Below are positions 44,380-59,733 of a DNA stretch of 64,000 nt, piece after piece; the stretch's first letter is position 1, and the number at the start of each line of letters is the position of its first letter. Both the position numbers and the translations under genes were made by a program. The DNA is from Isoetes taiwanensis (Eukaryota; Streptophyta; Lycopodiopsida; Isoetales; Isoetaceae), in assembly GCA_021234155.1 (NCBI GenBank), contig JAJEKV010000259.1, forward strand, positions 124,001 to 188,000. The letters are read 5' to 3'. Below the pieces are notes generated by a model. The model was given only the letters and a program-made list of their open reading frames with translations, was not told the DNA's origin and did no database searches.

Positions 44380-44381
<2 letters not shown>
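44149..44381 (-). mobile_element. tRNA-derived SINE between two (GA)n tracts
   Basis: Read on the minus strand from 44381: GGGCGTTTGGTCTAGTGGTA contains a box A (TGGTCTAGTGG) and GAGTTCGAGGCC a box B, as in a tRNA-type RNA polymerase III promoter. A second box-B-like GGGGTCAAATCCC follows, then an unrelated body, then a (TATC)n tail at about 44149-44165. The anticodon region is not a functional tRNA. Both ends abut GA tracts (44115-44148 and 44382-44421), so a GA stretch was probably the target. Confidence 0.7.

Positions 44382-44421
<40 letters not shown>
44382..44421. repeat. (GA)n microsatellite
   Basis: About 40 bp of uninterrupted GA immediately outside the SINE 5' end. Confidence 0.95.
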
Positions 44422-44426
<5 letters not shown>

Positions 44427-44651
44427 TTTTCAAAAATTTTTAAACTTAAAACTAAAGAGACTTTTTTTCCCCCATTAAGCCTTACTCCTTCGATGCGCCT
44501 GCCCTAGCTGTCCGCCATAGCCGCCGGAACCCAAGCTCCTAGAACCTTGCCTCTGCTTGCGCTTGTTGCCACCACCACCCCTTAGCGCCTTATTTCCCGC
44601 CTTTTCTCGGCACAGCGCCCTCTTCTTTGTTCTTCTTCTTGTTCAGGCCCA

Positions 44652-45442
44652 ATGAGCATGGCACGTATCAAGAGTACTCAGAGCTATGGCTCCCTCAACA
44701 TACCCTAGATCTACACCCAGGTTGGGGAGCATTTGGCTACCGACCCTGACCGGGTCGAGCTCCTTCTAGTCCAGCTGGTGCAATGTTTCATTGATGGCCA
44801 TAGGATACCCTATCCTATTTTTCATCTTTCCGAGTGCTTCTTGATAAAGCTTAACCTTTTACAGCAGTCATATACTATAGTCGAGCAACCCGACCAAGTT
44901 ATGATGCTGGTTAAGTTTTACCCACCTGAGTGTAAGGAAGTCCCTGAAGAGGAGGCCATTCGGAGGGAGGCGGCCTGCATTCGGGGGTTGGCCCGAGAAG
45001 ACGACATCCGAGAAATAGAAAGGGGAGACATCGAAGCTCGGGGCCTTGAGTATGTCTACCTGGGTGATGGGAGAGCCATCATCAACTATAACCCCCTTGA
45101 TCTTCCCCCATATGAATATGATGAGGCTACACAAAGTTTTACTTGGGGTGAGGTCCCATCTCACATCAACCTGGATTACTTAATAGTGATTCAGATGGAT
45201 ATGCAAGCCCGGCCGGATCGCTACCGTATGGAACTGATCCGAAGAATTGCGACCCGTCATCTTGCACAGGTAGAAGCAGATATGGCTGCAGCTCGTGAGG
45301 CTCAGGAGGAGACTAAGAGAGCCCAGCAAGAGCAACAACAGCGAGAGCAGCAGGAGCAACAACAAAACCAGGACCAACAGCAACAGCAGCCCAACACTGA
45401 GCAGAAAATCCCGCGTGGTCCCGACCAGAGAGAGAGAGAGAA

Positions 45443-45446
<4 letters not shown>
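44652..45446 (+). pseudogene. Unknown Gln-rich protein, one in-frame stop
   Basis: From ATG 44652 (MSMARIKSTQSYGSLNIP) a TAG at 44706 interrupts the frame, which then stays open from about 44709. An ATG-less reader would start at 44733 (codon TTG). Recognisable words are LLVQLVQCFIDGHRIPYPIF, EEEAIRREAACIRGLARED and INLDYLIVIQMDMQARPDRY. The C-terminus (residues about 190-237 of the open part) is a Gln/Glu-rich coiled-coil-like tail ending in RERE encoded by (GA)n, where the nLTR-B insertion truncates it. I do not recognise the family; a retroelement gag-like protein is possible. The original C-terminus is unknown. Confidence 0.5.
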
Positions 45447-48523
<3,077 letters not shown>

Positions 48524-48972
48524 TTGGCCACAGAGAGAGACTTAGAGAGAAGGAGAGAGAAATACTTAGAAGGTGAGAGAGGTGTGAGATAATGAGAGAT
48601 GGATGAGAGTGGAAAAACTCAACTCTCACCTTGAGAGATGATTCGCCCCTAACAGCCGTTAGGAGCGTTTCCATTAACCACTAACTTAACAACCCCTAAA
48701 ATTATGTCGCCTGAATTTCATGACTGAAAACTTTCCCTCATCGAAATTCTGGGGCGCCATTTTTCCCTGTTTCTTGGTCTTCAATGCCGTGCAATTCCTT
48801 GAATTCCCCCTAATTCTTCCATCCGCGCTATTGATTTCCGGTCTAGAGGTATTTCTCAGCCCTTTCAATCCTTGTTAGTTCATTTGAATTCGATCTTACA
48901 TTGTTCTGTTATCAAATTCTAGCCCGGCAGGTATTGTTTGTTGGTTGATTAGCTTGAATTCTATACACTCCA

Positions 48973-50138
48973 ATGTCTAAGGCAACTAGATCTGCCCTGC
49001 CATCAAGCAGCAAACCCTTTGTGCCTCCTCGCATTGAGAAAATGGCTCCAAGGAAGACACGAAAGATGACATGGCAGATTTCAGTGAACGTGGACTTGGA
49101 GACAAATTCTGAGCCAATTGTAACAGCAAAAGAGCCAAAGGAAAGGAGATGCAAGAGAGTTCTCAGCGAAATCCAAGCACCTCCTAGTATTGTGAGTGAT
49201 TCTTCTCAGCCCGATAATTCAATGGCTCTTGTTGTTCAGGAAAAAGAAAATCCCAAGCAAATTGACACAAAGAATAGGAAGGCTCCAGTCCAATGGACAG
49301 ATCAGGGTGTTTCCACTTTCCTGAATCTTCTGAATGAGATGAAACTGGTTACTAATGGCAGTCTGAATCTTTCTAATTCACAGTGGAGAGAAATTCTTGT
49401 GAAATTACAACCAATTGTTGATGGACTAGTAGAAGTCAGGCAACTGAAGAACAAATGGGATAAACTACAAGCAAAATTTAAGGATGAGAAAGAGGCTTGT
49501 AGTCATACGGGGTCAGAGCCTTCAAGTTGGCAGTAGTATGATAGAATGGAATTCAAGTATGGAGTGACATCAGATAACCCCATTCCAGGGGCTGGGGATG
49601 ATGGAGAGTTTGGAAATGAAGCTTTTGAGGCAGCAGATTTGCACACTAACTTTTCTGACAGTTTCTATGAGACAGTTGGATCTGATGCTGCATTGGATGA
49701 TAGAGTAATGAAGACATTCCCAATGTCAATGTCAACATTGACAATTCAGGAAGCCCAAGAATGCATGAAATGCCAAACAATAGAACTCCAACAGGTAACA
49801 ACATAGATTCCTCCAGCCCTAGATCTGCAGCATGCAATCAACCTGGAGTATGTGGAAAATCTACTGGCAGAAAGAAGTCCAGGTTGCAGATTGATGAAGA
49901 CATTGCTATTGGAATTTCACAAATGGCAAGCACTTTTGGAGAAACTGAAGTGAAGAAGTTGGATTTCATGAAGGAAGAATCTGCAAAGAAAATGGAATTG
50001 GTAAGGGAATTGGAGACAATTCGATCTGCAAATAGTTTGAAGATTGCTGAATCCATGGCAGCAATGACTCAAAGCATATGTCAGATGACAAAGGACACAC
50101 TTCTCGAAATAGCAAAACTGGCAGCCAAAAACAAATAA
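48973..50138 (+). pseudogene. Harbinger-associated Myb/SANT-like protein
   Basis: A 187-residue part (48973-49536) has a trihelix/Myb-like DNA-binding core at about 101-180: VQWTDQGVSTFLNLLNEM, SNSQWREILVKLQPIVDG, VRQLKNKWDKLQAKFKDE. A TAG (49534-49536) follows SSWQ, where the frame otherwise continues (YDRMEFKYGVTSDNP). A frameshift near 49730 leads into the last part (NNRTPTGNNIDSSSPRSAA, RKKSRLQIDEDIAIGISQM, LVRELETIRSANSLKIAES), a helical coiled-coil-like tail. In PIF/Harbinger elements this protein binds the transposase and carries it to DNA. Start ATG 48973 precedes a basic Pro/Lys-rich stretch that could be a nuclear signal. Confidence 0.75.
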
Positions 50139-50338
50139 TAAAGGTATCATTTTCACTTTCCTACATTCTGCTATACTTATCTTTTGCAACTGTCTCAAAT
50201 TGGTTAACTGTCTTAATATTCAATGATTGGTACGAGACTCTAGGCATATAGATATCGTAGCATATATCATTAAATGCTAGTCTTGTCAATTTGGCGTATT
50301 TAAGCATCCCTTCAACCCACAAACCAGTCGTGAAGGCA

Positions 50339-50875
50339 ATGGCACCAAAGCGTCCCAGGAGCTCTCTCAGCCCTCCGACCTCCTCCTCTTCGTCTTCTTC
50401 GTCGGAAGAATACTCCCGTGAGGAGTATTCTTCCCCCTATGATTCTTCTAAACTCTCCCACGAATCCTCTGATTCGGAGGAGAATTACTCCTCTTGGCCC
50501 AAAACTTCAGCAGAAGAAGTTCGAGAGGAGTCTTCATCCTCTTCTTTGTCGGCCCCTGCTCCACCTCCATCTCCCCCTGCAAATCCTCCCCGTCCTCTAG
50601 CATCAGAAGTTCAAGATTCTTCTCCAACTGTCGAAACCGAAGTTGAAGAAGTTGAGGTTCTTTCAGACAAAGTAATCCACTGCTCTCTGTCACAGCGGGC
50701 CGTGATGAATTTTTTAGATATGGGAGTCATTATCGAACATGAGGTCTTGGCTTGGGCTGAAGCAGCACCTTTGACACAAAAAGCTCATGTGGAGTGTGTT
50801 TATATTCAGCATGCAGGGAAATGGGCGTTGCATGAGGTCCAGACTGTTACAAAAACCTGTGAACTGTGCGCATGA
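50339..50875 (+). CDS. Acidic Ser-rich protein in Harbinger element, unknown
   Basis: About 178 residues from ATG 50339 (MAPKRPRSSLSPPTSSSSSS). The frame is also open for 16 codons upstream with an ATG at 50291. A long Ser/Glu/Pro-rich N-terminal half (about 1-115, with acidic EVEEVEVLSD) is followed by a compact, better-mixed C-terminal 60 residues (SQRAVMNFLDMGVIIEHEVL, AWAEAAPLTQKAHVECVYI, HAGKWALHEVQTVTKTCELC). No family recognised. It lies between the two standard Harbinger genes, same strand as the Myb-like ORF and convergent with the transposase. It could be a third element gene or a captured host exon. Confidence 0.5.
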   Translation: MAPKRPRSSLSPPTSSSSSSSSEEYSREEYSSPYDSSKLSHESSDSEENYSSWPKTSAEEVREESSSSSLSAPAPPPSPPANPPRPLASEVQDSSPTVETEVEEVEVLSDKVIHCSLSQRAVMNFLDMGVIIEHEVLAWAEAAPLTQKAHVECVYIQHAGKWALHEVQTVTKTCELCA

Positions 50876-51445
50876 ACAGAAGAAGATCACCTCCACCAGC
50901 TTTTTTTTTGTCTTTTTTATAATTCTGTAATGTTTTTTTTAAGCAAAGATTTCTGCTATGAAAAGCCCCTGGCATCCCATGCAGCATGTAACAGAAAAAA
51001 AAAATATTTTGTTCATGATGTAAACCTTTTCAAGGAATAGAAGATCTTTTTATTTTGTAAGTAAATGTCATATTACTGTCTATGTATGCAGAGCTATGGA
51101 TAGTTATTTAGTTGACATGTTTTATAGATTTTGTATTCACTTTCTGGTTGTGTCTGTTATTGCAGATCACTGGTTCATGGACTGGTGAAGACTATGTTTC
51201 AAGTTTTACCTGACTTTTTTTAGGCTCTATGTGGCCAATTTCATTTGTATGCACTTCATATTCAGTTGTACTACAGTAACATTTTGAATATAATTTCCAT
51301 TTCAACTTCACTTACTTTATCAGACTGGTCTTGTTGGTATTTAAGACTCATTCCAGTTCCAGATAAGATGAAATGAATAATATTTGAGAAGTTGAAAATA
51401 TGAACAACTTATGAAAAAATGTCTGCTGACAGAATCATCAAATGA
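50876..51445. other. Spacer between convergent Harbinger genes
   Basis: AT-rich, T-runs at 50901 and 50933, no ORF. Presumably shared 3' untranslated sequence. Confidence 0.5.
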
Positions 51446-52800
51446 TCACAGCAGAACATGACCATCCAAGTGCTCGAACAAAACATGCCTCATTTGATCT
51501 CCTTGTTTCTTTAGACTCCTGTTCATAGCTTCATTCTCGTAGTAATAAACTAGTTCAGGCTCCTCTTCGATTGGCAACATGTCCCATCCCATGTCTTCCA
51601 TAATACAGAAGTTCCAAAGCACACCAGCAGCATGTATAATCTTGGAGGCCTTGCCAACATGCACAGGCAGATGTTTGAGAATTCTGAATTTCTCTTTCAC
51701 AATCCCGAACCCATTTTCCACACAAACGCTACCCCTGCAAATCCTTTTATTAAATTTGCCATAAGGACCATGATTCTGTGGAGACACTTTCAGAAGGAAG
51801 GGTCTGGCTGCATAGGCAGAATCACCAAGCAAAAGTGGAGGAATTTTAACCTGGATTTGGTCCTCAGTGGGTTGACCTTTCTTCAATTTTCTGCCAGTCA
51901 AGATTACAACTGGTTCATTCAAGATTAGTTTGGAAGCAATTTTGTTGTATATGGAACTCTTATTGAACTGATTTGAGTCATGGACTGATCCAGTTCGTAT
52001 AACACAGACATTTATAAACAACCTGTTGTGTGTAACAATACCTTGCAAAAGACGTGAGTGCCTTTTGTGTTGACTGTAGTAGTCATCACCTTTGTCACTC
52101 TTCTTGGGTTTTCTCCATAAAAAGATGTGAGACCCGTCAACAACACCATATACATTTGGCAATCCTGTTGCATCATGAAATTCCTTTATACATTGAGTTA
52201 GTCTTGCTCCAGAAGGCATGGCTACAAACCTTTTGTAAAGCATTGTCTTCGAGGCCAACACTAGTGTAATTTTTTTAGTATATTTCTGCACTGTAGCTTT
52301 GCCAACATAAAATCTCTGACCCACATGCAAAGGCATGTCACCATGTGCCAGAAAATAAAGAACCATGGCAACAGCCTTTCTAGGATCAACAGGGGGCCTA
52401 ACCTTAACCCCTGGCCTAATCAAATAGGGGACAACTAAACTGACTAGTCTTTCAAAACTGGCCCTTTTCATTCTGTAAAATTGGTGCCACATATCATCTT
52501 CGAAAGAAGGTAGACAATTCCATGCGTGGTTATCTATATTATCCACTGTGTTCTTTGTCTTGGAGCAATCCAGAATCTTCTAGGTGGCCTTCTAACCCGG
52601 TATGATCCAGCTAACATCAAAGATGAGGTAGCACAGAAGAACAGACAATTATTTTCTTGGAAGTCATCGTCATCAAACAATTTCATTGGGTCTTCAAGCT
52701 CGTTTAGCTCAAGAAGCTGCAAACAGAACCTTTGGAAGGCGAATCCGATTGTAAGAGCACGCAAAAGCATGGCAATCATTCCGAGAATCACTGGATCCAT
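51446..52800 (-). pseudogene. PIF/Harbinger transposase, one frameshift
   Basis: The main frame (52546-51446, 366 codons) carries an HTH-like KATVQKYTKKI (83-93) and the DDE_4 catalytic core: NVYGVVDGSHIFLW (Asp137), SVHDSNQF (187-194), PLLLGDSAYAARPFLL (Asp242) and VENGFGIVKEKFRILKH (Glu277), so all three acidic residues are present. The N-terminus is in another frame (MDPVILGMIAMLLRALTIG from 52800, to RRPPRRFWIAPRQR near 52560). A single-base shift or tiny intron near 52545 is needed to join them. The enzyme would excise and reinsert the element, helped by the Myb-like partner. If the join is an intron the gene could still be functional. Confidence 0.85.
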
Positions 52801-53132
52801 GATAGAACGGCCGGCAAATGGAACCCTATGCAAAAAATAGAGCAAATGAAATATCCCACAAAGCTTACCTACCGGCAAGAACAGGGAAAGAAATATCCCA
52901 CATTTTGAAGGCCGATTCAAAATTGGAGGGGAATTATCCCACAAAAACTTGCCCTACCGGAATGATTCTATGGAGTAGTTCTCCGGCGGGAAACTAAAAA
53001 TTGAGGTCTAACGGACGCTGTTAGACCTCGAGAGATAGCCTTCTCTCCTCTCCTCCTAGAAAAATACGTACAATTCTGAGAGGAGTCGTATAGGACGAGA
53101 GACGGGTATTTTGGCAAGCATGTGGCCAACCT

Positions 53133-53702
<570 letters not shown>

Positions 53703-53780
53703 AGAGAGAGAGGGAGGGAGAGAGAGAGAGAGGGAGAGGGAGAGGGAGAGGGAGGGGGAGGGGGAGGGGGGGGGAGGAGA
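53703..53780. repeat. Purine-rich tract (GA, GGGAGA, GGGGA)
   Basis: GA run grading into GGGAGA and GGGGGA blocks and then GAAGAAGAAAGAAAG, which is the complement of the TTTC tail of the next nLTR-B copy. Confidence 0.9.
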
Positions 53781-54461
53781 AGAAGAAAGAAAGTTTATTA
53801 TGTCCATTGGGAGGCCTCAAAGGGACTATTAGACAATGATTATTCACACATCACTATAAAACAATAGATGAGTCTCCATGTCCTCATCTAGCTCATCACT
53901 CTCACTCCAAGTATCCATGTCATCTATGTTAACATCATTTTGGGTATCCAAGCAGGAATCTCTATACTTGAGAAGTTCAATTACATACTTCCCCAAAATG
54001 TCACCTTTTAAGGCAAATAGTGATGGGAGATCTCTGTAGTATATTCCGTACTCTTCCCTTAACTTACCATACGCTTCACATTGGAGTAGCGTATGTTATT
54101 CATCTTCAACTTGTCATGCATCACATAGCTTGCTGTACCTTTTGTCCTTCGGTATGATATGACCCCATCTCCCCACATCGACCCCAAGATGATGTGAGAT
54201 TAGTCTAATTCGGCATATAGCATGTCTTTTTTGAATGCAAAGATCTTCGTTCAAGTGACCTGCTAGTTCCAAATTGGGATTGATATTCATCTTATATAAA
54301 ATCATCTTTGTCTTAGGTTGTGACCACATCTTCTTACATATCCTTTTAGATACCCACCTTCGTAGTTCTGAGTCTACCAATACCACTGCATCCCAGGATA
54401 TAATCGTACAGAGGTAAGACAGACTGCAATTCGTTTTTGAATTGATCGGTTGTATAAGCAA
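53781..54461 (-). mobile_element. nLTR-B 3' fragment
   Basis: Minus strand: KMNINPNLELAGHLNEDL, KRHAICRIRLISHHLGVDVG and KLCDA then a stop, continuing in decayed frame (VEDE.HTLLQCEAYGKLREE) to the 3' UTR with GAGGCCTC and GGACATAATAAA at about 53812-53785, then a (TTTC)n tail. 5'-truncated near 54461. Confidence 0.8.
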
Positions 54462-54541
54462 TTAGAATTGAAAAGGGTTTAAATTCCGGAAAAGCTGGAT
54501 CCAGCTGCAGGTTCCGCAACGTTAAACTGGTTTTGGATTAC

Positions 54542-56680
54542 TGTTAGCAAAGGCAGGATACAGATTTGTATTGGTTGTAACAGAAAAGTTTGATTGGAAG
54601 GAGAAAACTTAGCTCAACTCTCTATGTGGTAATAATCTTGATCGCCTCTTGTATTAGCTTTTTGTAAGAACTTTTTCTTTCGTTGCTGCATATTCTAACA
54701 GTGGTATCGGAGCCCCATCAAAGATCATGGCAACTAGATTTGGAGCCCCACTGCTTAACGCAATAGAAGCTTATACGGGCGGTCCAGGCTTTCAGATATG
54801 GAAAGGATATTGTGGAGAGGGCTTGATAGATATTGTGCAGCCTCCAGAAGGAAAGGATATATTATCAAAGCTGGGCAAAATGAAAATTAGTGAAGGTGAG
54901 AGCAAACCAACTGATAGTGGTAAGATAGAAAGGTCTAGTGCTAGCAGCATTTACTCGGATAGTAAAATTAGAGAAGCTAGAGGAATTATATCATGTAAAG
55001 TTGGTTCTAGTATACTTTTAAGAATGCGTGGCATGAACCCTCAACAAATATGGTCATATCTGATTAGTAAGTATGAAAGAAAATCATCATCACAGTTAGA
55101 TGTCCTAGATAAGGAATTAAGATAATTAAAATATATGGAAGGTGAAAATATCACAGATTTCTTTGCCAAGATAGATAATATTTTTGCCGATCTAGATGCG
55201 GCTGGGGCTAGACTAAGTGATGAATTTCAAGTGTTGGCTATATCAAGTGCATTTTCAAGGTATGAAAGAAGCACAACCAAAGATCGTGATGATGCAGAAA
55301 GGTTGGTAAGAACGGAACTTGAGCAAAGAAAGATAGTTAATGAGGACGAAGAGAGTTCTGAAGTATTGTTTACTGGAAAAGCAAAAGGTAATGTGGTTAG
55401 AAAGGATTATTCAGGAAAATTAGTAGGGCCATGTTAGTATTGTCATGAAATGGGACATTTAAAAATTAATTGTCCAAAATTAAAGGAAATGTCTTGTTAT
55501 AGTTGTGGAGGATTGGGGCATATCTCCACTACATGTTCTAGCCCTAAAAATTATAGTAAGGGAAGAGGAAGAGCTAAAAGAGGAAGTTATGTGTCAAGGG
55601 GAAGAGGTAGCCCATCGAGGGGAAGGGGAAGAAGAGGAACATCAAGCGTTAATATAACTCGCGAGGTGGATGCTGAGCAAAATCGTGAGAAAGATCAAGA
55701 TGACCAAAAGGTAAATGTCTTGTCAACTTGTGAAATTAATGAATGTTTTTCTAGTGAGACCGATATAGGAGCTGAACGATCAATAGTGAACTCTGCTGAC
55801 CTTCTGAGTAGTGTTTGTTCCAGTAAACATTTGAGTCATGTGCAGTTAGGAAATGGACATTTGCAGGAGGTAACTAGAAAAGGGATGCTGCAATTATTCG
55901 ATTTGCAAGGAAATGGTGTGGATATTTCCAATGTCTTGTATGTTCCTAGTTTATATAAAAATCTTATATCGGCGAATCAACTAGTTGATCTTGGGTATGA
56001 GCTACGGTTTGACAAAGGAGGATGTAAGGTATTTATGAATAATGAGTTAAGGTTTTTTGCAAAACGTGTCGGGAATCTTTTTCAATTTTAAATAAAGAGA
56101 AGCAAAGTATAAATATGTTAGTAGTTACTTCAGCAACAGTTTGGCATAATAGATTTGCGCATATACATATAAATAATATTAGATATATGATAAAGAAGGG
56201 CTTGATTAATGGAGAGAATGACGTACATGAAAGGTTTATTTGTCCAGGATGTATGTTAGGCAAGTTAACCAGTTTGCCCTTTAGCAAATCAATGCAAAGA
56301 GCAGAAGGACCTCTTGATCTTGTGCACACGGATCTTTGCAGACCATTAAATGTACAAGGGAGAATAGATAAAAGATATTATATATCTTTTATTGATGACT
56401 TTCGTAGAATGGAAAAATGTTATTTATTGTCCTCTAAAGATAAAGCTATAGATGCATTTAAACTATATGTAAGTGAGATGGAAAGACAAACAGGTCGTAG
56501 ACTTAAATGCATCAGGTCCGATGGAGGTGGAGAATATCTTTCGAGCTTTTGTTGCAAGCATGGTATAAAAAGGCAACTTACATGCAGATATTCACCTCAA
56601 CAAAATGGTGTTGCAGAAAGAAAAACCCGAACAGTTCTAGATGTTGTAAGGTCAACGATTAAGTTTGCAGACTTATTTTT
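54542..56680 (+). mobile_element. Ty1/Copia element 3, 5' part
   Basis: The 5' LTR is 54542-54702 (TGTTAG...CTAACA), with primer site TGGTATCGGAGCCCC at 54704-54718. Gag starts MATRFGAPLLNAIEAY at 54727 with VGSSILLRMRGMNPQQIW; a stop separates a second part (MEGENITDFFAKIDNIFADL). Two zinc knuckles follow (first Cys replaced by a stop: YCHEMGHLKINC; then CYSCGGLGHISTTC), then an RG-rich stretch, a degenerate protease region, YVPSLYKNLISANQLVDLGY, and integrase (WHNRFAHIHINNIRYM, CPGCMLGKLTSLPF, VHTDLCRPLNV, CIRSDGGGEYLSSFC, YSPQQNGVAERKTR). The LINE insertion at about 56680 cuts it after VVRSTIKFADL. The rest lies beyond the window. Confidence 0.88.
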
Positions 56681-58558
56681 GAATTCAATTCAATTCTTCA
56701 TGGGGAGGATGGCGCAACTTACAGGTTAGGGTTTTGGCGACGATTCAGTCTGAGATTTCTCCCTCTTGGGATGTCCATTTCCTGCGATTCTTGGTGCGTT
56801 GGAAAGCCTGTGCAGTGTGCTTTCCAACGGTGTATGGCATCAGGTGGTTTTCTTGTTGCTTCAGTCCCAGAATTAGGATCCTCCATTTCGGTCTCCATGA
56901 TCGCCTCCGCAGGTATGCATTCTTGCTCGCAATTTTCTGCCTCTTTGGCCTTTCCAGTGCAACCTCCTAATTCTCGTCTCAATCCACTTGCATATGCCCC
57001 TGCCTCGATGGATTTGCAATTCCCTCCTCTCTTTATGGCAGGTACCTCTTCTGCTTCTGACTCTCTTCCTCCTCTGTCCACCTCTACCCCAACTCCTTTG
57101 TCTCTTGCCCCCCATCCTCTGTAGGCCTCTTACCATCTCCTACTCTTCCCTCTGCTCCCTGGTCTTCCCCTAACACTGTTGCTCGAGTCTCACAAATGCG
57201 CTTCAGTGATTGGATTAAGCGAGACATGACATCTGGTGTGCGTTCTGCTCGTGTTGCTGCGGCGGTATCCCTTATGATGGAGAATAACAAAAGAGAGGTA
57301 ACTGAATATATGAAAGAGCTGCAGGATCTTGAAGATCGAATGGATGTTCAACTGCCTCCTGATAACGTGTTCTATGAAGCAGAGGTGTGTTCTAGTGCCT
57401 TCACTCAAACTGGTGTCTCGGTTGTGGAGATAGATCATAGCGTCCACTTGCAAAGTCTGCACAATCTAATGTCCCATGCGGTGGTATGTCATTTCACTGG
57501 TCAGTTCCCTGATCTCAAGAGGATGGAATTTTGGTTGAAACAACATCTGCAAAGTTGGGATTGCCTCCGCATGAGTCCTTGAAAGTTTTGGATAGGCAAA
57601 ACAATTATTTCTTAGTGATGTTCGGGTCGCCTATTGTTGTTAATAAACTAGTGGAACGTGGAATGGATCCTTTGTGGGGGCATTATCTCTTGTATCAGGT
57701 ATACACCCCTGGATTTCTTCCTAATAAGTCTGGTGCACGTCGTATGCCCTGCTGGTTTGCATTGGAGGACTTCCCAATTAGTTGCATCTTCCAGACTTCT
57801 TGGTCTCCATTGCCAATGGATTAGGGTTGCCAATGGATTAGGGTTGCACCTTGCTCATTCGATTGCCAATGGTCCTCATATTTGTGTTTTCCTTCCTGCT
57901 GAGGCTTCCCTCCTCAAGTCTGTGGTTGTTAAAAGTGGCCCACTCTTTTTTAAATATAAATTATCTTTGCTTAATGGCCTAGAGCTTGACAATATGTTTC
58001 CTGATGTTGAGGCCTTCTCTGCTTATCGTGTGCGCAGACCCTCCATTCATGTCCCTCCTCTTGCTTCTCTCTTCCCCACTTCTACTTTCCCTGCTGCCAT
58101 CCCTACTCCAACCGCTCCTGCACCTGTCCTTGCCATCATCCCTTCTTCGTCTTCTACCCTAGACATTGGCACACTCCTCGTAGCCCATAATTGTCTTTCT
58201 TCTGACCAGCAAGAGAGGTTGGACATGATTGCACGCAAGCAAGAGCGCATTGAAGAAGAATGGTCCATTGCTCGCATGAAAAAAGCCTCTCGGAGGAGGA
58301 ATAGCTTTGCACCACAGCCTTCTGCATCTGCTTCTCTTAACCCTGTTGAACCAACACTCCTCACCACTGTTACTACGCGTGCAATAGCATCGCAGCCACA
58401 TTGGGCTGATCAAGTGGATAATGAGTCTCATATACAGGTTGATATGGACTTAGAACATCCTCCACATCCACCTGATCAATGAAGTTAATCTCCTGGAATG
58501 TGCGGGGGATTGTCTCCTCCCCTACTAAAAGGACCAGGTTGTCCATGGCCCTCAGGGA

Positions 58559-59099
58559 ATAAATTACTAATCTCATATTTCTTATTAGCCAGAATGACTT
58601 TAGCTAAACTTGCTCGATATTAATCCCAATACATTCTGTGGTTTAGCTAAACTCCACATTTTTCATCTCATACTTTCTAGCATTTAGCTAAACTAATCCA
58701 AACGTCATCCCAAAAATTTCTATGGTGTGGCCAACAGAAAATATTAAGCCAAATTACTATACTTTTTTTTTCAATTGTTTCCACTTATTTTAGTTATTTT
58801 CTTTGTGAAAACATTCTAAAATAATGCTAACTAGCAAGTCTAGAACTCAAATTAATTCATAATGCTAGAAACTAAACTACTAATCATATATTTCATATAT
58901 AAACTAGAATGATGTTAGCTAAACTAGCCCGAAATTCATTCTAAAAGTTTCTATGGTTTAGCTAAACAATATAAACTTTCACTCTCTTACTTTCTAGCCT
59001 TTGGCTAAAGAGCTCCAGGGTTGGTGTAGTCCCGAAAAATGTTAAGCTAAAATTATTTCTTTTTTTCCAAGTTTTTCCATTTACTTGGACTGGCTAGGT
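58559..59099. mobile_element. 541-bp insertion in LINE A2, internally duplicated
   Basis: It separates LSMALRE from DFICLQEHKC in the endonuclease. GGGA occurs at both edges (58555-58558 and 59100-59103). The insert consists largely of two diverged direct repeats about 310 bp apart (ACTAATC..ATATTTC.., TAGCTAAACT, CTTTCTAGC.TTTAGCTAAA-like words). No terminal inverted repeats and no ORF. The type of element is unknown. Confidence 0.65.
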
Positions 59100-59733
59100 G
59101 GGACTCAGATTTCATTTGTTTGCAAGAGCATAAATGCAAGAAAGAGGATGCCCACAAAGTTGTTGCAGTAATCAATAGGCAGTACAACGTTCTTGTGGCG
59201 GCCACAGACTCGGCAAAGACTGGTGTCCTTACAGCATGGAGGAGGACTATTACAGTGTCATTTACTCAGGTTGACAGATTTGGCCGGTGGATCATAATCA
59301 AGTGGTTTGATAAGGGGCAAGAATGGGGATTGGTTAATGTATACGCATATAATCGACCGCGTCAGAGAGGCGCATTATGGGCTTCTTTGCGTTCCAAATT
59401 ACTGAAGTTAGGCTCCCCTGTTGCATGAATCATGGTGGGTGATTTTAACATGGTCGAGCTTGAGCAAGACAGATGTGGCAGAGGTGCAGAGATAGTGCAG
59501 GGCTTTGAACGGGAGCAATGGCACCGCTTAATGCAAGTTCGTGGCTTCACAGAAGTTGAGGGTCTTTCAAGTTTTACTTGGTGTAATGGCTGGTTGGGTG
59601 ATGGTAGAGCATATGCAAGACATGATAGAGGCTACTATAATGCTTTGGTAGCAACCCTATTGCCTGCTTTGAGAACCTGTTGAATACTGCGATTTCTGAC
59701 CATAATCCATAGTATTTCTCTTGCTCTCATGCG

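Noticed and set aside
44320-44381. A functional tRNA gene
   Set aside because: Box A and B are present but the cloverleaf is not complete and the sequence continues into a SINE body with a repeat tail.
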